Shown: positions 16,811 through 25,902 of the stretch, one piece after another
How positions within the stretch are numbered: the first letter of the stretch is position 1
How the letters are laid out: every line of letters begins with the position of its first letter
NCBI GenBank assembly: GCA_016716185.1
Contig: JADJWV010000002.1
Span: 1,464,501-1,528,500, forward strand
Reading direction: 5' to 3'
Length of the DNA: 64,000 bases
Origin: Saprospiraceae bacterium
GTDB lineage: Bacteria; Bacteroidota; Bacteroidia; Chitinophagales; Saprospiraceae
Notes under the pieces: model-generated
Told to the model about the DNA's origin: nothing
Seen by the model: the letters and a program-made list of their open reading frames with translations, nothing else
The model's database searches: none
Position numbers and translations under genes: made by a program

Positions 16811-17395
16811 ATGGAATGGATCAATCAGTGGGATCATGAATTTTTTCTGTGGATTCAGACGCATGTAAGAAATCCCGGATTGGATTATTGGCTGGTGTTG
16901 TTTAGAGATAAGCACACTTGGATACCTCTTTACATTTTTTTATTGTCGTATTTGTTTTTTAACGAGGGCAGAAAAACCTGGATTGTCTTGCTGCTAAGTA
17001 TCCTATTAATTACTGTAACAGATCAGTTGAATAGTAATGTAATCAAAAAACTTGTAAAGAGAGAAAGGCCGTGTAACGAAGCATATTTTAAGGACAGTTA
17101 CAATGCTGCTATTGACTGCAGCGGAGGCTATAGTTTTCCTTCTTCTCATGCAACCAACCATATGGGGCTGGCGGTTTTGCTAATATTTTGGTTTCAAAGA
17201 GGGATCTGGAGGTGGTTATTGTTGGGCTGGGCCTTTCTGATTGGATTTTCACAAATCTATGTAGGTGTACATTTTCCTTTGGATGTCGTGGCTGGCTTTG
17301 TCGAAGGGGCTCTTGTGGCAGGTATCTTGTTTGGTGTTTACTTGTGGCTCGGAAATCACATAAGCACGAAAGCCAAAAAACAAGAGCTTACCTGA
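16811..17395 (+). CDS. PAP2-family membrane phosphatase
   Basis: A 194-residue inner-membrane protein with the three conserved phosphatase motifs: KLVKRERP, SFPSSHATN and SQIYVGVHFPLDVVAG. They hold the catalytic histidines in a six-helix layout. Such enzymes act on undecaprenyl pyrophosphate, phosphatidylglycerophosphate or lipid A phosphate. The sequence does not choose between them. It is cotranscribed with the methyltransferase upstream. Confidence 0.88.
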   Translation: MEWINQWDHEFFLWIQTHVRNPGLDYWLVLFRDKHTWIPLYIFLLSYLFFNEGRKTWIVLLLSILLITVTDQLNSNVIKKLVKRERPCNEAYFKDSYNAAIDCSGGYSFPSSHATNHMGLAVLLIFWFQRGIWRWLLLGWAFLIGFSQIYVGVHFPLDVVAGFVEGALVAGILFGVYLWLGNHISTKAKKQELT

Positions 17396-17475
17396 TCATC
17401 TTCATTTGTTGGTGTGCACAACGCCAAAAATATGCAATCGGACTGTTTGGTTTGATGTTTGGTTTGAGTTAAAAT

Positions 17476-17658
17476 TTAATTGGGATTTACCAACAAAGGC
17501 ACCAGAACAAAAATCGCCAGCAAGGTCATCGATTTGCTACACCTCGGAGTGAAGGATCCGGACACGGTCTGTTTTTCATAAACAAAAAAAGCGGGGACGA
17601 TCGCCAAGTCCGGAAAGATCGCATAACTCAGGATTGCAAATATTTTAACAGATATCAT
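17476..17658 (-). CDS. Possible small membrane protein (doubtful)
   Basis: A 60-codon frame in the 331-bp gap between the PAP2 gene and the EEP-nuclease gene (17,396-17,726). It has two hydrophobic stretches (KIFAILSYAIFPDLAIVPAF and MTLLAIFVLVPLLV) joined by a polar loop. I see no family match and no clear ribosome-binding site. The rest of the gap shows nothing I can name. It may be chance. Confidence 0.25.
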   Translation of the reverse strand: MISVKIFAILSYAIFPDLAIVPAFFVYEKQTVSGSFTPRCSKSMTLLAIFVLVPLLVNPN

Positions 17659-17726
17659 GCAGTCAGATAAAAAATGTAATCTTTTGATGTTGAAGAAAAT
17701 CCTCGGAAAACTAAATGTTTCCGATG

Positions 17727-18698
17727 TCAGGATGTTTCCAAATCTATAGAAATTGGAAAGTGGTCGCTAAAGCCTGAATCATTGATGGGTTTTCCCATGC
17801 CTCCAAAAGCTATGGGTGATGGATAATCGCCTGGTTTGACCATGACCGGGAAGTTGTTGATCCGTGCGGAATCTGCTTTTACCCGGATGGGCGATGTCGC
17901 ATGAAGGAGATTGGAGTTTATCAGAAATTGGTCTAACATGTTGGGGAGATTTTCAAAAAAGAAAGACCCGGAACCTTGTTCCATCAACGACCACATCATG
18001 TTCAGGAAATAGGGATTTCGGCCATTGGCGACTTTGTTTTTGCTTCGCAATGCGAGGGCATGATCCACGATGGATTTATTGAAAGGCTCGTCATTAAAAT
18101 CTCCCATCGCGATCACGGGAGTTTCTCTTCCGTGAACATCGAGAATACGCTGATGAAAATAGGCTAAGGTTTCACCTGCAATTTGGCGATATCCTTCTGA
18201 TTCATATTGTCCGCCGCTGCGCGAGGGCCAGTGGTTGACAATCACAACAAGTCTTTGGTTGTTTGCAGTGGAGAGAAAGTTGACCTGGAGAATGTCTCTG
18301 GTTGCAGTTCTCCGCATCACGAAATGATTAAACACCATATCTGGCTCAATTGAGAATTGAGATGAGTCATACAGGATGGCCACATCAATGCCCCTCTGGT
18401 CAGCAGTATCCGCATGAACGATCTTATAATTCCGGTTCAGCGGACTCAAAGCATCCACGAGCAAGCCGAGCACATGTGCGTTCTCAATTTCACATACGCC
18501 CAAGATATCGGGACCCAATCCATTGTTGAGTTGTTGGATGATCGATGATAATTGCCCTATTTTCAGATCGAGCTGCACTTGAGTCCAGCCCTCAAGATCT
18601 GATCCAATGGCTCTTTCCAGTTTTTCGGATCTTCTCGGCGAGTGTTCCACGTCGAACAGGTTCTCTAAATTCCAAAAGGAAATGTTGTACGTATTCAT
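17727..18698 (-). CDS. Endonuclease/exonuclease/phosphatase (EEP) family protein
   Basis: I prefer the ATG at 18698 (MNTYNISFWNLENLFD) over the in-frame ATG at 18761, because the family fold begins with this strand. The 323-residue product shows the EEP metal and catalytic motifs in order: NLENLFD, GVCEIEN, VNHWPSRSGG, AMGDFNDEP and GFSDHFPI. It has no signal peptide with this start. The substrate (nucleic acid, phospholipid or other phosphodiester) is not evident. Alone between unrelated genes. Confidence 0.85.
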   Translation of the reverse strand: MNTYNISFWNLENLFDVEHSPRRSEKLERAIGSDLEGWTQVQLDLKIGQLSSIIQQLNNGLGPDILGVCEIENAHVLGLLVDALSPLNRNYKIVHADTADQRGIDVAILYDSSQFSIEPDMVFNHFVMRRTATRDILQVNFLSTANNQRLVVIVNHWPSRSGGQYESEGYRQIAGETLAYFHQRILDVHGRETPVIAMGDFNDEPFNKSIVDHALALRSKNKVANGRNPYFLNMMWSLMEQGSGSFFFENLPNMLDQFLINSNLLHATSPIRVKADSARINNFPVMVKPGDYPSPIAFGGMGKPINDSGFSDHFPISIDLETS

Positions 18699-18973
18699 TT
18701 GTATTTTCAGATGGAGGTGAATGAAGACTCGGATGGACTGCCCGAAGGCGGGAAGACGCATGGATTCGTATGACCGTGTTTTTTTCTGTTATTTTTTTCG
18801 CAACTGCATTTTAAACGGCTCATTGATGCGTAGAATTTGGGTTCGAATAGAAGTTGAAGCAAGTCTCCGTAAATATAATACTTTCCGTGCGGAATGTGCT
18901 GATCCTCTCAGCTAAACTTTTCGGAGTAAAATGCTGTGAGAAAGGTGGGTTTGTCCGCGATCACGAAGATCTT

Positions 18974-19576
18974 TTAAAATTGAGGTTTGCGTATTTTTGA
19001 AACCAGATTCGCCTTGATGTCCCGATACCATTCATCTTTAAGAATGCTCAGACAAATGCTATCTCTCCGTTGGCCTTCCGGTGTGGGCAGATGATTTCTG
19101 AAAACACCCTCCACTACGCAACCTATACTTTTCATTGCCCGGATACTCCTTTCGTTTCTGGAATCGGCCCTGAACTCCACGCGTTCCATGCCCAATACTT
19201 CAAATGCGTATTCCAACAGGAGTAGTTTGCAATTTTTGTTAAGCGGGCTTCCCTGAAATTTCTTTCCATACCAGGTGTATCCCAACTGTAAGTATTGATA
19301 GGGCAGTTGAATATCATAATAGCGGGTGCTTCCGGCATATTCCCGGCTTTGTTTATCGAAGACAATAAAGGGATATTCCTTCTCCTGCAATCGTGCATCT
19401 ACTGCCATTTTAATATACCTGGATAAATCATCGACGCTTTGAATTTGGATCAGACTGAATTTCCATATTTCAGGTTCGTTTATGGCGAAATGCTGCAAAT
19501 GATTTAAATCATCCAGCTGCAGGGGACGCAATAATACAGCCTCGTTTTCCAGCACAATCTCCCGATTGAAATTCAT
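18974..19576 (-). CDS. GNAT family N-acetyltransferase (RimJ/RimL-like)
   Basis: A 200-residue protein with the acetyltransferase layout of the RimJ/RimL group: VLLRPLQLDDLNHL at the start, a central strand AGSTRYYDIQ, LGYTWYGKKFQGSPLNKNCK corresponding to the acetyl-CoA-binding region, and MERVEFRADSRNERSIRAMKSIGCVVEGVFRNHL at the end. The last block is the usual signature of this subgroup. The substrate is unknown. The gap 18,699-18,973 between it and the EEP gene holds nothing I recognise. Confidence 0.85.
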   Translation of the reverse strand: MNFNREIVLENEAVLLRPLQLDDLNHLQHFAINEPEIWKFSLIQIQSVDDLSRYIKMAVDARLQEKEYPFIVFDKQSREYAGSTRYYDIQLPYQYLQLGYTWYGKKFQGSPLNKNCKLLLLEYAFEVLGMERVEFRADSRNERSIRAMKSIGCVVEGVFRNHLPTPEGQRRDSICLSILKDEWYRDIKANLVSKIRKPQF

Positions 19577-19819
19577 ATTATAAAATGATGAAGCATAGGT
19601 TTTTAATTTTATTACATAAGCAACGCATTGGCCAGATTTATAGTGTAAATGTCAAACAACATTTAATTAGAATTACCACTGTTGTAGCTGACATAATTTT
19701 TTCAAAAAAAACACATAGGCTGCATTCTGGCCCTAGAGCTATGATCTGCTGTAACTTCACGCTGTTCGGCGATAGAAGTTTAATGTGGGGTATAAGATTG
19801 TTTATCCGGTCCAATCCAC

Positions 19820-20092
19820 TTAAAACTGCTTGTTCAAATTGTGGTATTCAATTTTTTCCATATAAGGAAAGTAAGGCAAAGCTTCAATAAGTTCCTTTGT
19901 CTTTATTTCGTCGACATTTTGAAATATTAGAACCGCGTCCTTTTTTGAGACGGAAATAAAAAAACTCTCCAAAATGTTCTCTTCTTTCCATTGATTTACG
20001 AATTCCATTTCCCTCTTTGGCAATTCGGGATTTGATTTAATGGTAGAAATGCCACTGTCCGAAAGTGTAATTAAAACTAAAATTCTATGCAT
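19820..20092 (-). CDS. Small muconolactone-isomerase-like protein (dimeric alpha/beta barrel)
   Basis: A 90-residue protein: MHRILVLITLSD, then PKREMEFVNQWKEENILESFF, then DAVLIFQNVDEIKTKELIEALPYFPYMEKIEYHNL. The beta-alpha-beta-beta-alpha-beta pattern and the ALPxFPYMEKIEY ending resemble the YciI/muconolactone delta-isomerase-like family of small dimeric barrels seen in Bacteroidota. Catalytic function is not evident. The upstream gap 19,577-19,819 contains no gene that I can support. Confidence 0.6.
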   Translation of the reverse strand: MHRILVLITLSDSGISTIKSNPELPKREMEFVNQWKEENILESFFISVSKKDAVLIFQNVDEIKTKELIEALPYFPYMEKIEYHNLNKQF

Positions 20093-20278
20093 AGTATTTA
20101 TTGATCATGATCTATTTTTATTTCAACGGAGCTTTCGCAACTGATTGCTAAAGGTACTAGTTTAATTGTCATGCTTAATTGGGTCATGAGTTTTATTTTC
20201 TTTAGCTATTCCTTCCCATTTGTATAGCTGCGGAATATATCTTCCCTTATCAACTACATAGCAACTATCTTTAATCTC

Positions 20279-21340
20279 TTACTTCAATTTATTCCTGTTG
20301 GCCTCTATGGCATTTATCAAATCCTGAATTTTATCAATAAAATCTTCTCTGGTTATTCTTTTTAGGTCGACTGATAAGCGACTTAATTGAGCATCTACCT
20401 GATTTCCGAAATCTAAGAATTGCATTTCTATGGCCTGTAGCATTGCTTTGATGCGCAGGGCATCCAGGTCATTTGGACGGGTATAAGGGTTGTTGGCTAT
20501 TTTCTGAATTTGTTTGGAAAGGCATTCCATGCTGTTCAAAAAGGGAGTAACGAACGGAGCAGGGTTGTCTAAGCGATAAGTACTTAAGAAGTCATAGATT
20601 TCGTTGAATTCACTGTTATGATTACAATTTTCAAGCTGGTTTGTAAGCTGAGTCTCCCAGTTTGGAATTGATTTAATTTTGACCCAGGCGGCATCAACGA
20701 CAGACTTTTCATTTAAGGGTCTCGTGTAATACAGGATCTTAATGACTTCACTTTGGCTCTGAATTTTTTCTATGGTTTGTTGAACAAAATAGTCCTGTTC
20801 GCTTTTTTGGGGCGATGTCAAAGACTTTAGAAAACCAAAATTAAAGTACAGGTACAATGAAGCGCCTATGAAAACATTGAACAGGACCAGAAATTTAAAA
20901 GTCAATCCGGAAGAGGTGGAAAAATCTTTGGAAAAGATCCAAAGTGCAAAGGGGATTATCGTAAGTAGTGGAACCCAAATATAGGCTGTATAAGCCATAA
21001 AGTTTTTTGGATTTAAAGTGGAATCATATTGATAAGTTGACCAATCGAGCTTCACCATCGCTGCAGAAAATGCAGCATAGATGATCGCAAGCAGCCCCAG
21101 AAACAAAGCACAATTTCTAATCGTCGGATGGTCTGAAATCCATTGGAATGCGCCTTCCTTATTTAATTTTAGTGTCAGGACGATGCTTAACGAAGTGTAA
21201 GCAAGAAATAAAATTCCGTGCAGGATATAAGGTACAGCAGTATGGCCGATGGTGCCGTTGTTTTTCAGTGAATTGGCAATCACAGAAATCACATATACAG
21301 ATACCAAAATAAAAAAAGTCGTCTTCGAAGTCATCATCAT
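20279..21340 (-). CDS. Unknown integral membrane protein with a helical C-terminal domain
   Basis: I do not recognise this 353-residue protein. Residues 1-175 hold about five hydrophobic segments (starting at TFFILVSVYVISV, YILHGILFLAYTSL, CALFLGLLAIIYAAF, AYIWVPLLTIIPFALWIF and FKFLVLFNVFIGASLYLYF). Residues 180-353 are soluble, helix-rich and charged, with no cysteine pair or catalytic motif that I can name. A periplasmic or cytoplasmic sensor-like helical domain is a guess. It is cotranscribed in direction with, but 128 bp from, the 100-residue membrane protein at 21,469. A heptamer repeat lies just upstream of its start. Confidence 0.6.
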   Translation of the reverse strand: MMMTSKTTFFILVSVYVISVIANSLKNNGTIGHTAVPYILHGILFLAYTSLSIVLTLKLNKEGAFQWISDHPTIRNCALFLGLLAIIYAAFSAAMVKLDWSTYQYDSTLNPKNFMAYTAYIWVPLLTIIPFALWIFSKDFSTSSGLTFKFLVLFNVFIGASLYLYFNFGFLKSLTSPQKSEQDYFVQQTIEKIQSQSEVIKILYYTRPLNEKSVVDAAWVKIKSIPNWETQLTNQLENCNHNSEFNEIYDFLSTYRLDNPAPFVTPFLNSMECLSKQIQKIANNPYTRPNDLDALRIKAMLQAIEMQFLDFGNQVDAQLSRLSVDLKRITREDFIDKIQDLINAIEANRNKLK

Positions 21341-21342
21341 TC

Positions 21343-21377
21343 AGTAATTAGTAGTCGGTAATTAGCAATTGGTGTTG
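21343..21377. repeat. Degenerate 7-bp repeat (AGTAATT family)
   Basis: Five consecutive heptamers: AGTAATT, AGTAGTC, GGTAATT, AGCAATT, GGTGTTG. Located between two membrane-protein genes and related in period to the repeats at 11,575 and 25,129. Confidence 0.5.
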
Positions 21378-21468
21378 GCTTTCAATTTACAATTCATTAT
21401 TCTCAATACATTATATTAATACTGCCAGCTGTGAATTGCTCATTGAAAACTTGTTAACTTCATGGAGG

Positions 21469-21771
21469 TCAACTACCATTTAAATCCATTCCCAAGCCAA
21501 ACAAATATCCCATGACTAAACCAATCATCAAAGGTATGAGGATTAATAGCAACATGAGGCGATAATACCAGCCTGGTATATTGGAACGCTCCAGATATTC
21601 AGTAATCAGACTGATTAGTAAGATGGATAAACTTACTGCAGGCACCACCAAGGTTAAAAAAAAGGCAACATACTCATGAACTAACCAGAGCACCCCATAC
21701 GTTATCGTCAGGATTCCTGCAACAATCCAGCTGTTGAACCTGGTTGATGTAGATTTCATAGGATCTGCCAT
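21469..21771 (-). CDS. Small membrane protein of unknown function
   Basis: A 100-residue protein with three predicted membrane segments (WIVAGILTITYGVLWLV, FFLTLVVPAVSLSILLISL, and LMLLLILIPLMIGLVMGYLFG). A short polar N-terminus and a loop YLERSNIPGWYYR lie between them. I see no known family signature. The ATG at 21771 is 18 bp from the divergent start at 21790. Confidence 0.55.
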   Translation of the reverse strand: MADPMKSTSTRFNSWIVAGILTITYGVLWLVHEYVAFFLTLVVPAVSLSILLISLITEYLERSNIPGWYYRLMLLLILIPLMIGLVMGYLFGLGMDLNGS

Positions 21772-21789
21772 TAAAATTGCTTTAAAATA

Positions 21790-22305
21790 ATGAGTTTATT
21801 AAAAATTTCATGCTTGGGGGTATGTTTCTTGTCTTTGCATCTGAGTGCACAAAATACGGAAGAAGAAGTACTCAGAATCTATAATGAACGCATCCGGAAA
21901 GAACGCATCAACGATGTCTATATTCCTAAAAACATCGCAGAGGCTATGACCGAGCTGGATCGGCTCACCGAAGATGCCATAGCGAAAAAGCTCATCTCTT
22001 CTCCGGAAGATACCGTTGCCAGCAAATTGCACTTCAGCCTCGGCCGATGGATGCAAATACATTGGGGACTCGGCGATGGAAGCCGCCTTATGGAGCATCT
22101 TAAAAGCAAGGGACTCAGTTTTCCCGATGATATGATGGATTTACTTATTCGTTGCTGGTACAGGCATTTGAGTGGAAAAGAATTAGATGCTGAACAGCTG
22201 ATCGAACAATATAAGAACAAAAGAAAAATGGAGCATATCGAACGGATGAGGAGATCAAGCCAACGACCTGTCGAAAAACCACAAGAGGAAGAACACCGCG
22301 AGTGA
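21790..22305 (+). CDS. Secreted protein, DUF6794-like
   Basis: A 171-residue protein with a signal peptide (MSLLKISCLGVCFLSLHLSA, cleavage near SAQ). The mature part has IPKNIAEAMTELDRL, HFSLGRWMQIHWGLGDGSRL and FPDDMMDLLIRCWYRHLSGK. This series resembles DUF6794, a small family of unknown function. I assign it from memory of the motif order. The last 40 residues are basic and charged. The 220-bp gap to topA holds a -7-like box. Confidence 0.55.
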   Translation: MSLLKISCLGVCFLSLHLSAQNTEEEVLRIYNERIRKERINDVYIPKNIAEAMTELDRLTEDAIAKKLISSPEDTVASKLHFSLGRWMQIHWGLGDGSRLMEHLKSKGLSFPDDMMDLLIRCWYRHLSGKELDAEQLIEQYKNKRKMEHIERMRRSSQRPVEKPQEEEHRE

Positions 22306-22486
22306 TGGCCTCTTAAAGGCATATTTTAAAGTTCGAGCTTTTTTCAATCAAGCCAGGCTAATTAATATAGCATACATATTGAAAATCAATGTAATATGTA
22401 ATTCTTGGATAGTTTATTCGATCAATCAAATCCGGATTCCAATAAGTCGCCATTCCGGAAAATGCAGTGGGTTATTAAAAAAAATA

Positions 22487-22494
22487 TAGCTTTG
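22487..22494 (+). promoter_or_regulatory. Putative -7 promoter box for topA (TAGCTTTG)
   Basis: TAGCTTTG fits TANNTTTG exactly and is 31 bp before the topA ATG. No convincing -33 box. Confidence 0.45.
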
Positions 22495-22525
22495 CCCGAA
22501 ATTTATCAGAAAATAAAGACACTGA

Positions 22526-25078
22526 ATGGCAAATAAACTGCTGATTGTTGAGTCACCCGCTAAAGCAAAAACAATTGAGAAATTCCTCGGTAAGGACTTT
22601 AAAGTTAAATCGAGTTATGGTCACATCCGCGACCTGGAAAAAGGCACAAAAGGTGTAGATATCCAGAATAAATTCCAGCCGAATTACATCATTTCTCCTG
22701 AAAAACAGAAAGTTGTTAAAGAATTAAAGGATTGGGCTGCTAAAGTTGATGAGATCTGGCTCGCAACGGACGAAGACCGTGAAGGGGAGGCAATTAGCTG
22801 GCATTTATGCGAAGTTCTTGGTCTGGACCCAAAGCTTGTCAAGAGAATCGTTTTTCACGAGATCACAAAAACCGCTATTCAAAAAGCGGTACAACAACCC
22901 CGAATGGTTGACTTGCACCTGGTCAATGCCCAGCAAGCCCGCAGGGTATTGGATCGATTGGTTGGATTCGAACTCAGTGAAATTCTTTGGCGAAAAGTTC
23001 GCAATAAATTATCTGCGGGCCGGGTGCAATCTGTTGCAGTAAAGCTGGTTGTTGATCGCGAAAGAGAAATCAACGAATTTAATCAGGAAGCTTATTTTAA
23101 AACGGATGGCTGGTTTCTTAAGTCTGACAAAACCAGTACCCAAGTAAAAGCAACTTTAGATTATAAATTTAAACAGCAACAGGAAGCTGAGAAGTTTTTG
23201 CAGAGTTGTGTGAATTCAATATTTAAAGTTGAAAAGGTTGAAGTAAAACCTTTGAAGAGAAATCCTGCTCCTCCGTTTACGACTTCAACTTTGCAACAGG
23301 AAGCCAGCAGAAAACTCGGATTTGGTGTTAACCGCACCATGTCTGCTGCGCAAAAATTATACGAGGCAGGATGGATCACATACATGAGAACAGATTCAAC
23401 CAACCTCAGTGAAACAGCTTTGTCTGAAATGGCAAAGGAGATTGAAAAACAATTTGGAAAAAAATATCGTCACACCAGACAGTACAAAACAAAAAATGCC
23501 TCAGCTCAGGAAGCGCATGAAGCCATTCGGCCGAGTTATATGGACTTAAAAACAGCCGGTGAAGATTCAGATCAACAACGTTTGTACGAATTGATATGGA
23601 AAAGAGCTATGGCATCCCAAATGGCCGCAGCCGAATTGGAAAAGACACAAGTCGACATTTCTATATCCAATGTTGCTGCTCATAAATTTGTAGCAACCGG
23701 TGAAGTTTTATTATTCGATGGATTTTTAAAACTTTACCTCGAATCCAGCGATGAAGAAGATGAAGATCAGGCATCCATTTTACCTCCACTTAAACAAGGC
23801 GATATTTTAAATTATCAAAAAATTCTCGTTCAGGAAAGATTCAGCCGTCCTCCGGCAAGGTACACGGAAGCAAGTCTCGTGAAGAAATTGGAGGAATTGG
23901 GCATAGGAAGGCCTTCTACTTATGCTCCTACGATCAGTAAGATCATGGAAGAAAATCGAGGCTATGTAGTAAAAGAAAGTAGACCGGGCACGGAAAGATT
24001 TTACCAGACCTTAATGCTTGTTGATGGAAAATTGACGAGCAAAAAGGAATCGGAGATGACCGGTGCCAGTAAAAATCATTTGTATCCTACAGACATTGGT
24101 GCCATTGTTTGCGATTATCTGGCAGAGCATTTTCCGACGATCATCAATTATGGCTTTACCGCAGAAATTGAAAAGGAATTTGACGACATCGCTGAGGGCA
24201 AAATCGATTGGGTTCATATGATCGACGAATTTTATTGGCCATTTCACAAAAATGTCGATGTGGTGATGGAGCAGGGCGAACGCGCAAAAGGGCGAAGAGA
24301 TCTCGGCATTGATCCGGTAACAGGAAGAAAAGTCTTGGTCCAACTCACCCGCTTCGGACCTGTTGTTCAATTGGGTGATCGCGACGAATTAAAAGAAGAC
24401 GAAAAGCCTTTATTTGCAAATCTTCGTCCGGGCCAGAGTATGGAAACGATCACCTACCAGGAGGCCATGGACTTGTTCAAACTTCCGAGAATTCTGGGAA
24501 CCTACAAAGAACAAGAGGTGCTTGTAGGTGCTGGCCGTTTCGGCCCGTATGTAAAATACAACGAGCAATTTATTTCCATTCCTAAAGAATTGGATCCACT
24601 TGAAATCAAATTAGAACAAGCCATAGAGCTTATTTCACAAAAACAGATTGAAGATGCTCCGATTGGTTATCATAAAGAATTGCCAGTCACTAAAGGGAAA
24701 GGAAGATTCGGACCATTTGTTAAATGGAATGGTCTGTTCGTGAATATCCCTAGACGTATTGATTTTGATAAACTAACAATTGATCAGGCGATACCCTTAA
24801 TTGATGCCAAAGAAGACAAGGAAGCCAATCGCTTCATCCACAAATTCGATGAATTAAAAATGACCGTTGAAAACGGTCGTTGGGGTCCATTTATTAAATT
24901 TGGTAAAAAGCTTATCAACATTCCAAAAAAGAATGGCGAAAGAGTTACTTCGGAAATGGCATCCAAAATGAGTGTCGAAGATTTTAAATCCATCGTCGAA
25001 GAAGTTGTTCCCAATGCGTTCGACAAACTCAATAAGAAAAAAGCACCTGCAAAGAAAGCGAAAAGATCGAAGGGGTAA
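22526..25078 (+). CDS. topA: DNA topoisomerase I
   Basis: An 850-residue type IA topoisomerase. The Toprim domain has IVESPAKAKTIEKFLG and the acidic TDEDREGEAISWHL. The catalytic tyrosine is Y286 in WITYMRTDSTNLS, and IGRPSTYAPTISKIMEENRG lies in the core. Instead of zinc-ribbon domains, the C-terminus holds topoisomerase C-terminal repeats, seen as GRFGPYVKYN, GRFGPFVKWN and GRWGPFIKFGKK. A Lys-rich tail follows, as in other Bacteroidota. It relaxes negative supercoils. It stands alone, with a 14-bp tandem repeat after it. Confidence 0.96.
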   Translation: MANKLLIVESPAKAKTIEKFLGKDFKVKSSYGHIRDLEKGTKGVDIQNKFQPNYIISPEKQKVVKELKDWAAKVDEIWLATDEDREGEAISWHLCEVLGLDPKLVKRIVFHEITKTAIQKAVQQPRMVDLHLVNAQQARRVLDRLVGFELSEILWRKVRNKLSAGRVQSVAVKLVVDREREINEFNQEAYFKTDGWFLKSDKTSTQVKATLDYKFKQQQEAEKFLQSCVNSIFKVEKVEVKPLKRNPAPPFTTSTLQQEASRKLGFGVNRTMSAAQKLYEAGWITYMRTDSTNLSETALSEMAKEIEKQFGKKYRHTRQYKTKNASAQEAHEAIRPSYMDLKTAGEDSDQQRLYELIWKRAMASQMAAAELEKTQVDISISNVAAHKFVATGEVLLFDGFLKLYLESSDEEDEDQASILPPLKQGDILNYQKILVQERFSRPPARYTEASLVKKLEELGIGRPSTYAPTISKIMEENRGYVVKESRPGTERFYQTLMLVDGKLTSKKESEMTGASKNHLYPTDIGAIVCDYLAEHFPTIINYGFTAEIEKEFDDIAEGKIDWVHMIDEFYWPFHKNVDVVMEQGERAKGRRDLGIDPVTGRKVLVQLTRFGPVVQLGDRDELKEDEKPLFANLRPGQSMETITYQEAMDLFKLPRILGTYKEQEVLVGAGRFGPYVKYNEQFISIPKELDPLEIKLEQAIELISQKQIEDAPIGYHKELPVTKGKGRFGPFVKWNGLFVNIPRRIDFDKLTIDQAIPLIDAKEDKEANRFIHKFDELKMTVENGRWGPFIKFGKKLINIPKKNGERVTSEMASKMSVEDFKSIVEEVVPNAFDKLNKKKAPAKKAKRSKG

Positions 25079-25128
25079 GGCCCTTAGCTGGATTGGCTGA
25101 AGGGGAAAGAGGAAAAGGAAGTTGTTAG

Positions 25129-25254
25129 ATCTATCAACTAACATCTATCAACTAACATCCATCAACTAACATCCATCAACAGACATCCACCAACTAACAT
25201 CCATCAACAGACATCCACCAACTAACATCTATCAACTAACATCCATCATCCACC
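25129..25254. repeat. Tandem 14-bp repeat array (ATCCATCAACTAAC)
   Basis: Nine copies of a 14-bp unit, ATC(C/T)A(T/C)CAACTAAC with CAACAGAC variants; the ninth is degenerate. The last copy overlaps the stop codon and final codons of the gene at 25,246-25,902, so it contributes to that protein's C-terminus. Confidence 0.85.
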
Positions 25255-25902
25255 ATTCCATTCTCCTTCCAGCAATTTGGTCGCTTCAGAAGATCTCGCC
25301 AGAAATAATTCCGTCAACATCATTCCCAGATTTTTAAATGATGCCAATTGAGTTCCTGGAATCACTTTTTTGTGTTGGTAGAGGATAAAATAAAAATGCA
25401 TGCCCTCCATGCTCAATTTGTATTGGTTTGAAAGCAGGTAAAGAATGTCCGGGGAAAAATAATATCGGATTACCGATTCATATTCTCCTTTGAGGTGGTA
25501 CTTGTCTGAATATTCGGGGAATTTTTCAAAATCAATATCTTCCATGCCTAAAAATGCCAGCAGCTTTTCCAGGAAATTTTCGGGCTTTTGGTAAAACTGA
25601 GGCAAGGTTAGTGACCTTGAATTTGCAAAGTAAACGGTTTGTCTGAATAATGCACTTGAATTGCCGGTGCTGATGACATATTCATAGTCGAATATTTGAT
25701 GCTGTATGTTATTTTGAGTTTGCTTAATTAGATTTAAAGCCTTACGGCTGTGGCCATATTTGAAAAGTTTAAAGTGCTTTAATTGCTCCAGATCCCCTGG
25801 ATCCCCTTTTTTCTCATATCCCCATTGAAAGTCAACAGAGATTTGTTGCATTTCAGATTTTCGTTTCTCCCGGTTCCAACGTAATTTATCAATTAAACTC
25901 AT
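25246..25902 (-). CDS. Unknown cytoplasmic protein coupled to lpxB
   Basis: A 218-residue protein that I do not recognise. It has no signal peptide or membrane segment. It starts MSLIDKLRWNREKRKSEM, is rich in aromatic residues and ends TKLLEGEWNGG, with the last codons inside the 14-bp repeat array. Its ATG overlaps the lpxB stop codon by 4 nt (ATGA), so it is translated together with LpxB. A link to lipid A or envelope assembly is only suggested by position. Confidence 0.6.
   Translation of the reverse strand: MSLIDKLRWNREKRKSEMQQISVDFQWGYEKKGDPGDLEQLKHFKLFKYGHSRKALNLIKQTQNNIQHQIFDYEYVISTGNSSALFRQTVYFANSRSLTLPQFYQKPENFLEKLLAFLGMEDIDFEKFPEYSDKYHLKGEYESVIRYYFSPDILYLLSNQYKLSMEGMHFYFILYQHKKVIPGTQLASFKNLGMMLTELFLARSSEATKLLEGEWNGG

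Noticed and set aside
19585..19890. Plus-strand frame of 101 codons between the GNAT and muconolactone-isomerase-like genes
   Set aside because: It overlaps the end of the minus-strand gene at 19,820, has no family features and has an odd composition with many His and Arg residues.
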